Part shown: piece by piece, positions 58,328 to 64,000 of the stretch
Position numbering within the stretch: the first letter of the stretch is position 1
Layout of the letters: every line of letters begins with the position of its first letter
Assembly: GCA_963708625.1 (NCBI GenBank)
Contig: CAVPSV010000002.1
Location: 558,001 to 622,000, forward strand
Source: DASXIF01 sp036498145
GTDB taxonomy: Bacteria; Actinomycetota; Actinomycetes; Mycobacteriales; Jatrophihabitantaceae
DNA length: 64,000 bases
Reading direction: 5' to 3'
Made by a program: the position numbers and the translations under genes
The notes under the pieces: model-generated
What the model saw: the letters and a program-made list of their open reading frames with translations, nothing else
What the model was told of the DNA's origin: nothing
Database searches by the model: none

Positions 58328-59299
58328 AGATGCTCCTGGAACGACTCGTACGGTGCGTCCGGCTCACCGGTCGGGCGGAAGTGCGAGATGTTCTGCAGAC
58401 CGGGTTCCCACTCCTCGCGTGGGCGCCACACCGCCTCGACGCGCATGCCCATCCGCACGTCGTCGGCCGGGCAATCCAGGATCAGGTGCAGGAAGGCGAT
58501 GTCCGCGCCGTCGAGCAGCACGTAGGCGGCGACGTAGGGGGGCTTGATCTGTCTGCCCGTAGAACGGCACGTTCACGATGCAGAAGGTGGTCACGATGCC
58601 GCGGTCGGGCAATGTCACCTCCTCCGTGGTGGGCACTCCATCCACCGGGCAGGCGCCGCGCGGCGGGATGTAGACCTTGCCGCACTCGGGGCAGCGCTGG
58701 CCGACCAGCTTGCCTTCCTGCAGCGCAAGCAGGTACTTCGTCTCCTGGGGCGACGCGCTGTGCTGCACGCGCAGCGAGACCGGTGTGGTCACGATCTGCA
58801 CCGGTTCGGCCGATGTGGTCGTCCCCTCGCCGGCCGGTGAGCTGCGATGTCCGGTTTCGGGTTCGAAGCAGACGATGTCCGCGATATTGCCGACCCGCTC
58901 CGTGGCGGGACGCCACCGCACTGCGACTCGCATTCCGGTCCGGACGTCCCCGGGCTCCGCTGCGTCCAGCGCATGCAGCAGGCAGGTGTCGGCACCGTCG
59001 AGGCGCACCAGCACCCACGCGAACGGCCGGTCGAAGGGCTGGCCCTCGACCGGTTGACCGGCCCAGCTCCAGCTGACCACCGTGCCGACGTCCGCGACGT
59101 CGACGAAGTTCGTTACCTGGGAGTGTGTGACCGGGTCGTATTCGACCGGCGGCACGAAGACCCGTCCGTCACTCACCCGGACGCCCACCAGGCGGCCCTC
59201 GACCAGTCCGGTCATGAATCGGCTCAATACCGGCCCGAGCGATCGCGTGTAGTCGAATTGCAGCTCGATGGGCGCACTCAACGACGCGACGGCAGTCAC
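58324..59299 (-). CDS. Two-domain DUF35 OB-fold protein (Rv3521-like), frameshifted
   Basis: About 325 residues with two DUF35-type OB folds. The first (residues 1-150: GRLVGVRVSDGRVFVPPVEY, FDRPFAWVLVRLDGADTCLL) has lost the zinc Cys; the second has the complete ribbon QRCPECGKVYIPPRGACPVD, then GIVTTFCIVNVPFYG and, after an extra A near 58555, PPYVAAYVLLDGADIAFLHL. Probably the partner of Ltp3/Ltp4 in an aldolase or thiolase complex. GTG 59299 is chosen because the KstR-like site lies just upstream; a start at 59368 would bury it. Confidence 0.82.
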
Positions 59300-59307
59300 C
59301 GCACGAG

Positions 59308-59321
59308 TGAAACATGTTCTC
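59308..59321. promoter_or_regulatory. Candidate KstR operator (one mismatch)
   Basis: TGAAACATGTTCTC fits except for the final base. It lies 8 bp upstream of the DUF35-ltp4-ltp3 operon start. Confidence 0.55.
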
Positions 59322-59407
59322 GTATCGCGGGCAAGAGGGTGCTTGCTTTGGGTCACATTGCCCGCCAAACGGGAGCTAGAACGCCGCCGTCGTCGCTTGT
59401 CTGGGAC

Positions 59408-59421
59408 TGAGACACGTTCTA
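59408..59421. promoter_or_regulatory. Candidate KstR operator (one mismatch)
   Basis: TGAGACACGTTCTA differs from TnnAACnnGTTnnA only by G for A in the first half. It is 72 bp upstream of the acyl-CoA synthetase GTG. Confidence 0.55.
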
Positions 59422-59493
59422 GATTGGGACGGTACCCACGTGCGCGAAACCCGCGTGGGGTACGTCCGTTCGTGGCGACGACAGGAGCGCAAG

Positions 59494-61032
59494 GTGCCCG
59501 AGACCGGTCTGTGGAACATCGCCCGCGAGCAGCCGGAGCTGACCGCCGTGGTCGACCCGAGCGGACGCGCCGTCACGTACGGCGAACTGGCCGAGGCCGC
59601 CGATGGTTACGGTCGCGGGCTGCAGGCGCTCGGACTGAACACCGGGGACTGCATCACGGTGATGCTGCCGAACACCATCGAGTTGGTGGCGCTGTACTTC
59701 GCCGCGATGGAATGCGGCCTGTACATCGTGCCGATCAACTGGCACCTGACCGGTCACGAGATCGCCTACATCGTCGATGACTCCGAGTCGAAGATCTTCG
59801 TCGGCCACGAGCGTTTCGCTGAGGCGGCGACCGTCGCGGCGGCCGGCCTGCCCGACGGCGCACGCTTCGCGCTGGGGGACGTGCCGGGATTCAGGCCGCT
59901 CGCCGAACTCGCCCGCCCGGGCGGGCGTCCGGACAACCGGACCCAGGGCGCGCCGATGGTCTACACATCGGGTACGACCGGCAAGCCCAAGGGCGTGAAG
60001 CGGCCACTGACGGGTCAGGACCCGGACCTGGTGCCGATGGCTGCCGCCGGCTTCTTCGCCGGCTTCCGGATTCAGCCCTTCGACGACAACGTGCACATCT
60101 GTGGCTCGCCCATGTACCACACCGCGGTGCTGAACTTCGTCGGTATCTCCATTCAACTGGGGCACACGGTGGTGCTCATGGAGAGGTTCGACGCGCAGGA
60201 GTTCCTGCGCCTGGTGGAGACCCATCGCGTCACGCACAGCCACATGGTGCCGGCGCAGTTCACCAGGCTGCTGGCGCTGCCGGAGGAGGTACGGGCGAAG
60301 TACGACGTGTCCTCGCTGCGCACGATGATCCACGGTGCGGCACCGTGCCCGAACGAGGTCAAGCGGACGATGCTGGACTGGTGGGGCCCGGTGATCGTCG
60401 AGTACTACGCGGCCACCGAAGGCGGCGGCGCGACGATCTTCGCCGACGAGTGGCTGCGCAAGCCCGGGTCAGTGGGCAAGGCGTGGTCGTACTCGGTCAT
60501 CAAGGTCCTGGACGGGAACAAGCAGGAAGTGGCGCCGAACGAGGTCGGCCTGGTGTACATGCAGATGGGCGGCTCGACATTCGCATATCACAGGGCGGTG
60601 GAGAAGACGCTCGAGTCACGCGCGGGTGAACTGTTCACCGTCGGCGACATCGGTTACCTGGACGAGGACGGCTACCTGTTCCTGTGCGACCGCAAGAGCG
60701 ACATGATCATTTCCGGCGGCGTGAACATCTATCCCGCGGAGATCGAGAACGAGTTGGTCAGTCATCCGAAGGTGTCCGACGTTGCGGTGTTCGGCGTGCC
60801 GGACGACGAGTGGGGCGAGGCCGTCAAAGCGGTGATCCAGCCGGTGGAGGGTGTCGAACCCTCACCCGAACTGACCGCGGAGATCGTGGCTTTCGCGGCC
60901 GAGCGGCTGGCGAAGTACAAGCTGCCCAAGCACGTCGACTATCTGGCCGAATTGCCGCGCGATGACAACGGCAAGCTCTACAAGCGCAAGTTGCGCGATC
61001 CCGAGTGGGCCGGCCGCGACAAGGCCATCTGA
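59494..61032 (+). CDS. Acyl-CoA synthetase (FadD family)
   Basis: 512-residue adenylate-forming ligase. GTG 59494 follows CAGGAGCG; in-frame starts back to 59440 have no such site. VMLPNTIELVALYFAAMECG, TSGTTGKPKGVKRPLTGQDP (P-loop), MYHTAVLNFVGISIQLGHTV, YYAATEGGG, GDIGYLDEDGYLFLCDRKSD, GGVNIYPAEIE and DDNGKLYKRKLRD (catalytic Lys). It is clearly different from FadD3 and FadD19, so it would be a third steroid-cluster ligase; substrate unknown. Uninterrupted. Divergent from the DUF35-ltp4-ltp3 operon; a palindromic repeat follows its stop. Confidence 0.88.
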   Translation: MPETGLWNIAREQPELTAVVDPSGRAVTYGELAEAADGYGRGLQALGLNTGDCITVMLPNTIELVALYFAAMECGLYIVPINWHLTGHEIAYIVDDSESKIFVGHERFAEAATVAAAGLPDGARFALGDVPGFRPLAELARPGGRPDNRTQGAPMVYTSGTTGKPKGVKRPLTGQDPDLVPMAAAGFFAGFRIQPFDDNVHICGSPMYHTAVLNFVGISIQLGHTVVLMERFDAQEFLRLVETHRVTHSHMVPAQFTRLLALPEEVRAKYDVSSLRTMIHGAAPCPNEVKRTMLDWWGPVIVEYYAATEGGGATIFADEWLRKPGSVGKAWSYSVIKVLDGNKQEVAPNEVGLVYMQMGGSTFAYHRAVEKTLESRAGELFTVGDIGYLDEDGYLFLCDRKSDMIISGGVNIYPAEIENELVSHPKVSDVAVFGVPDDEWGEAVKAVIQPVEGVEPSPELTAEIVAFAAERLAKYKLPKHVDYLAELPRDDNGKLYKRKLRDPEWAGRDKAI

Positions 61033-61054
61033 CCCCCCTTCACCCCCCCTCCCG

Positions 61055-61104
61055 TGATCAAGAGGCCACCTTGGTGAATACGAGCCACATCGACCTCTTG
61101 ATCA
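61055..61104. repeat. 50-bp palindromic repeat, copy B
   Basis: Perfect 11-bp arms TGATCAAGAGG and CCTCTTGATCA with a secondary palindrome CACCTTGGTG inside. 45/50 identical to copy A. Lies 22 bp after the synthetase stop and directly upstream of the AbiEi/DUF559-like gene. Confidence 0.8.
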
Positions 61105-61169
61105 ATGCGGGTTTTCCACACGGTCCGGCTCGACTTGATCCAGCGCCGACTCGACACCGCGGTCGCCCG

Positions 61170-62201
61170 ATGGGTTTTCCTGGCGCCGTGGGAAGACCCG
61201 ACCGCGTCCAGCACTGCCGCACCCCACCTCGCATTCTCGACGGCACCCGTGCCGATCGTCTCGGCATCACCCGGGGCCGCATCCGGGGAGAACTGAGCAG
61301 GGGCAATTGGCGGCGGCTCTGTCCCGGCCTGATCTTGACGAGACCGGACGTCCCGACTCGGGCCGATCTTGCCGAGGCCGGCCTGCTGCTCGCGGGAAGC
61401 GGATCGGTCGTGAGCGGCTGGGACGCTGCGCGCTGCTACGGCGTCGGCGGGGACGGCCCGTTATCCGACACCGTCCTGGTCCTTAGCCCGGGTGGCACCA
61501 ACAGGCAGGTGTCGGGGATACGGATCCGGCCCACGAGCCGCCGATTCGACCGCCGCATATGCCCCGGTTCGGTCAGGTCGATGGCCGGTTTGCACATCGC
61601 GAGTCCGGCGCGTGCCATTGCCGACGCTGCGCTCGACTGTCGCGAGCTGTCATCGGCGCGCGCACTGGTGACCGCTTCGGTTCAGCGCGGACTGTGCTCC
61701 ACGACATCGCTGCTTTCCGAGTACCAATCCGGCCCCCGCAACGGGAGCTATTTCCTGCGTCGCGCGGTGCTGGACGTACTGGACGGTGCTCACTCCGTCG
61801 CGGAGGCAGAGGCCATGGACGTTCTCGTCGACGCGGCGCTGCCCGCCTTCGAACTCAACGTTGCGCTGGCTGACCAGTCCGGGCGGGTGCGCTTCGTCGC
61901 CGACGTCCTGTGGCGATCGCTGCGAGCGGTGCTGGAGATCGACAGCCGGGCGCATCATGGCAACGAGGCTGATCGGCTCGCAACGATGGCGCGACATAAT
62001 CGGCTCGCGGCGGCGGGATTGGTCGTCGTGCACTGGGCGCCGACCGTTATTCGCGGGGAACCGCACGGCTTCGCGCACCAGGTCAAGGAGTGGCTCGTAC
62101 GACGAGCCGCCGAACTCAATACCCAGCTGCCGCCCGGAACGGGGCCGATCCGGCCGCCCGGCGGCGCATCGCCGCAGCCGTTCGTGGTCCCCGGCCTCTA
62201 A
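61170..62201 (+). CDS. AbiEi-like/DUF559 protein (Vsr-type nuclease fold)
   Basis: About 343 residues. N-terminal LGITRGRIRGELSRGNWRRL and CPGLILTRPDVPTRADLAEA resemble AbiEi-type antitoxin/transcriptional-regulator proteins; the middle VSGWDAARCYGV and ASPARAIADAALDC are also typical. The C-terminal 110 residues resemble DUF559/Vsr-like endonucleases: RAVLEIDSRAHHGNEADRLA (acidic E-x-D pair) and RHNRLAAAGLVVVHW. No partner toxin lies beside it. The start is uncertain: ATG 61170 is the most upstream sensible start; the frame stays open back through repeat copy B. It is flanked on both sides by copies of the 50-bp palindrome. Confidence 0.65.
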   Translation: MGFPGAVGRPDRVQHCRTPPRILDGTRADRLGITRGRIRGELSRGNWRRLCPGLILTRPDVPTRADLAEAGLLLAGSGSVVSGWDAARCYGVGGDGPLSDTVLVLSPGGTNRQVSGIRIRPTSRRFDRRICPGSVRSMAGLHIASPARAIADAALDCRELSSARALVTASVQRGLCSTTSLLSEYQSGPRNGSYFLRRAVLDVLDGAHSVAEAEAMDVLVDAALPAFELNVALADQSGRVRFVADVLWRSLRAVLEIDSRAHHGNEADRLATMARHNRLAAAGLVVVHWAPTVIRGEPHGFAHQVKEWLVRRAAELNTQLPPGTGPIRPPGGASPQPFVVPGL

Positions 62202-62207
62202 CTTGCT

Positions 62208-62257
62208 TGATCAACAGGCGTGGATGGCGAATATCGACCAGATCGCCCTTTTGATCA
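62208..62257. repeat. 50-bp palindromic repeat, copy C
   Basis: Arms TGATCAACAGG and CCTTTTGATCA enclose a diverged centre; 38/50 identical to copy A and the same length. Begins 6 bp after the AbiEi/DUF559-like stop and ends 15 bp before the convergent echA19 stop. Confidence 0.7.
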
Positions 62258-62272
62258 TGAGGGAGGGGGAGG

Positions 62273-63082
62273 CTAGCGGCCGTGAAAGTTCGGGGTGCGC
62301 TTCTCGGCGAAGGCGCGCGGGCCCTCCTTGGCGTCCTCGCTCCGGAATACCGCCATACCTAGCCCGGCCTCGATCTTGAACGCATCGTTCTCCGGCATTG
62401 CCTCGGTCTCGCGGATGGTGCGCAGGATCGCCTGTACCGCCAGCGGCCCGTTCGCCGCGATGGCGCCCGCGATCTCCAGTGCCTTGTCCAGCGCCTGACC
62501 GTCGGCCACCACGTGCCCGATCAGTCCGATCTCCTTGGCCTCGGTGGCAGTGATGTGTCGACCGGTAAGCAGCAGGTCGGCGGCCACGGTGTAGGGCAGC
62601 TGACGCACCAATCGCACCGCAGAGCCGCCGAGCGGGAACAGGCCCCAGCGCGGTTCGCTCACCCCGAACCGTGCGCTCTGGCCGGCGACCCGGATGTCGG
62701 TGGCTTGCAGGATCTCCGTGCCACCGGCAATGGCCGGTCCCTCGACCGCCGCGATCAACGGCTTGCTCAGCCGACGGCCCTTGAGCAGTGGCTCGATCAC
62801 GGACAGGTCCATGGATGACGCGCGCTCGCTCGGGTGGCTGGTGGTCATCGCCTTGAGGTCAGCGCCGGCGCAGAACGCCCCGCCGGCCCCGGTGAGGATG
62901 CAGGCGCGGATCTCCGGGTCGTCGTCCACCCGATCCCAGGCCGCCTTCATGCCCGCGAGCATCGGTCCGGACAGCGCGTTCTTGGCCTCCGGCCGGTTCA
63001 TCGTGACGATGAGAATCGAGCCACGCTGTTCGACGAGGCAGTGCTGGTCCTCAGGCGTCACCGGGGACGTCGCGGTGGTCAT
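62273..63082 (-). CDS. echA19: EchA19: steroid side-chain enoyl-CoA hydratase
   Basis: 269-residue crotonase acting in the first cycle of cholesterol side-chain beta-oxidation. ILTGAGGAFCAGADLKAMTT and VEGPAIAGGTEILQATDIRV form the oxyanion hole, with Glu in GGTEILQA and a second acidic site in SEPRWGLFPLGG. FAEKRTPNFHGR ends the protein, as usual. Adjacent and divergent to fadD19, the same neighbour as in Mtb (Rv3516/Rv3515c). ATG 63082 (MTTATSPVTPED); a longer frame to 63289 crosses the promoter. Uninterrupted. Confidence 0.9.
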   Translation of the reverse strand: MTTATSPVTPEDQHCLVEQRGSILIVTMNRPEAKNALSGPMLAGMKAAWDRVDDDPEIRACILTGAGGAFCAGADLKAMTTSHPSERASSMDLSVIEPLLKGRRLSKPLIAAVEGPAIAGGTEILQATDIRVAGQSARFGVSEPRWGLFPLGGSAVRLVRQLPYTVAADLLLTGRHITATEAKEIGLIGHVVADGQALDKALEIAGAIAANGPLAVQAILRTIRETEAMPENDAFKIEAGLGMAVFRSEDAKEGPRAFAEKRTPNFHGR

Positions 63083-63120
63083 GCGGGGCGGTCCTCCTGC
63101 GAGTCGGGGTTGCCAGAAAC

Positions 63121-63134
63121 GATAACAGGTTCTA
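63121..63134. promoter_or_regulatory. Probable KstR operator between echA19 and fadD19
   Basis: GATAACAGGTTCTA fits the KstR consensus except for G at position 1. It is 11 bp before the fadD19 ATG and 38 bp from echA19. Confidence 0.62.
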
Positions 63135-63145
63135 GTTTTTGCGTC

Positions 63146-64000
63146 ATGGCCTTGAATATCGCCGACCTCTTCGAACACGCCGCGGACCTGTTCCCGGAAC
63201 GCCTCGCGGTGACCTGCGGTGACGATGAGCGCACCTATGCCCAGCTCGAGGAGCGTGCGAACCGGCTGGCGCACCACCTCGCCGCGCACGGCGTCGGCGC
63301 CGGCTCACACGTCGCCATGTGCACGCGCAACAGCATCGAAGCAATCGAGACCATGCTCGCGACCTACAAGCTGCGCGCAGCACTGATCAACGTCAACTAC
63401 CGCTACACCGCGACCGAGGTCCAGTACGTGCTGGACAACGCGGACGTGGTGGCGCTGGTGCACGACCAGGAGTTCTCTCCGCAGATCAGCGAGGCGCTGC
63501 CCGGTGCCGCCACCGTGAAGCACGTGGTGGTGATCGCGGACACCAGCGGCGCCGCGACCACGGGCGTGGACTACGAGGACGCGCTGGCTGAAGGCAACCC
63601 ACGGCGCGACTTCGAAGAGCGCAGCCCGGACGACCTGTACATCCTCTACACCGGCGGCACCACCGGCGCACCCAAGGGCGTGCTATGGCGACACGAGGAC
63701 GTGTGGCGCACTCTCGGCGGCGGCGTCAACTTCGTCACCGGCGAACTGCTGCCTGACGAGTTCGCCCAATCGGAGCTGGGCAAGGTCACCGGCGGGATGG
63801 TTCGGCTGTGCCTGGCCCCACTCATCCACGGCAATGCCCAATGGGCGGCGCTGATGGCGCTGTTCGGCGGCGACACGGTGGCGCTGCTGCCGCAGTTCGA
63901 TCCGGTCGCGGTGTGGCAGACCGTGCAGCGACGCAAGGTGAATGTCATCGTGCTCATCGGCGATGCGATGGCGCGGCCGATGATCGAAGCGTTCAAGGCG
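63146..64000 (+). CDS. fadD19: FadD19: steroid-CoA ligase, 3' end outside the window
   Basis: First 285 residues of a long-chain/steroid acyl-CoA synthetase. MALNIADLFEHAADLFPERL is the FadD19 N-terminus; TYAQLEERANRLAHHLAAHG, INVNYRYTATEVQYVLDNAD, the P-loop LYTGGTTGAPKGVLWRHEDV and LAPLIHGNAQWAALMALFGG follow. In Mtb and Rhodococcus FadD19 activates the C26/C27 acid made by Cyp125 and is required for C24-branched sterols. No stop before base 64000; about half of the protein is missing. Confidence 0.92.
   Translation, partial: MALNIADLFEHAADLFPERLAVTCGDDERTYAQLEERANRLAHHLAAHGVGAGSHVAMCTRNSIEAIETMLATYKLRAALINVNYRYTATEVQYVLDNADVVALVHDQEFSPQISEALPGAATVKHVVVIADTSGAATTGVDYEDALAEGNPRRDFEERSPDDLYILYTGGTTGAPKGVLWRHEDVWRTLGGGVNFVTGELLPDEFAQSELGKVTGGMVRLCLAPLIHGNAQWAALMALFGGDTVALLPQFDPVAVWQTVQRRKVNVIVLIGDAMARPMIEAFKA

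Overview
The window is very GC-rich actinobacterial DNA with GTG/ATG starts, G/C third codon positions and many 4-base ATGA/GTGA gene overlaps. Almost all recognisable genes are steroid (cholesterol/sterol) catabolism genes whose closest well-known relatives are the KstR and KstR2 regulons of Mycobacterium tuberculosis (Mtb) and Rhodococcus. The gene order is not the mycobacterial one, so the source is probably a steroid-degrading actinomycete outside Mycobacterium. Genus cannot be set from this window.

Layout. 1-5.8 kb: end of fadE34 (chsE3), an HGGAW-type esterase divergent from a wax-ester/DGAT acyltransferase across a perfect KstR operator, and an alpha/beta hydrolase. 5.8-11 kb: the igr-type operon chsE1-chsE2-chsH2-chsH1-ltp2, which removes the last propionyl unit of the side chain, with an extra small Rieske protein at its end. 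11-20 kb: an accessory stretch with membrane proteins, a decayed iron permease, a GNAT enzyme, an IS30-family element, DoxX, an aldo/keto reductase and two unknown small proteins. 20-26 kb (minus): kstD-hsd4B followed by a second flavoprotein, an SDR and a DapB-like oxidoreductase. 26-35 kb: hsaEGF (+), kshA-small gene-kshB (-), hsaADCB (+), i.e. rings A/B opening and the meta-cleavage lower pathway. 35-52 kb: ring C/D (HIP) degradation: fadD3-ECH-fadE31-32-33 (-), fadE30-ipdF-kstR2-fadA6 (+), echA20-ipdA-ipdB-ipdC (-) and two SDRs (+), with two identical KstR2 operators. 52-64 kb: fadA5, cyp125, a ketosteroid-isomerase-like gene, ltp3-ltp4-DUF35, a FadD ligase, an AbiEi/DUF559-like gene bracketed by 50-bp palindromes, echA19 and the start of fadD19.

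How it works together. Cyp125 oxidises the sterol side chain, FadD19 makes the CoA thioester, EchA19/FadA5/FadE34/ChsE1-E2/ChsH1-H2/Ltp2 shorten the chain, KstD and KshAB open ring B, HsaA-D cleave ring A, HsaE-G convert the hydroxydienoate to pyruvate and propionyl-CoA, and FadD3/IpdABCF/EchA20/FadE30-33/FadA6 degrade the remaining C/D rings. KstR itself, mce4 and chsE4-chsE5 (fadE26-27) are not in the window.

Quality warning. About 30 genes are interrupted by frameshifts, most of which can be repaired by deleting one base; density is extreme at about 20-35 kb and near zero at about 40-52 kb. This looks like uncorrected sequence error rather than biology, so most broken genes are annotated here as single genes with approximate internal joins.
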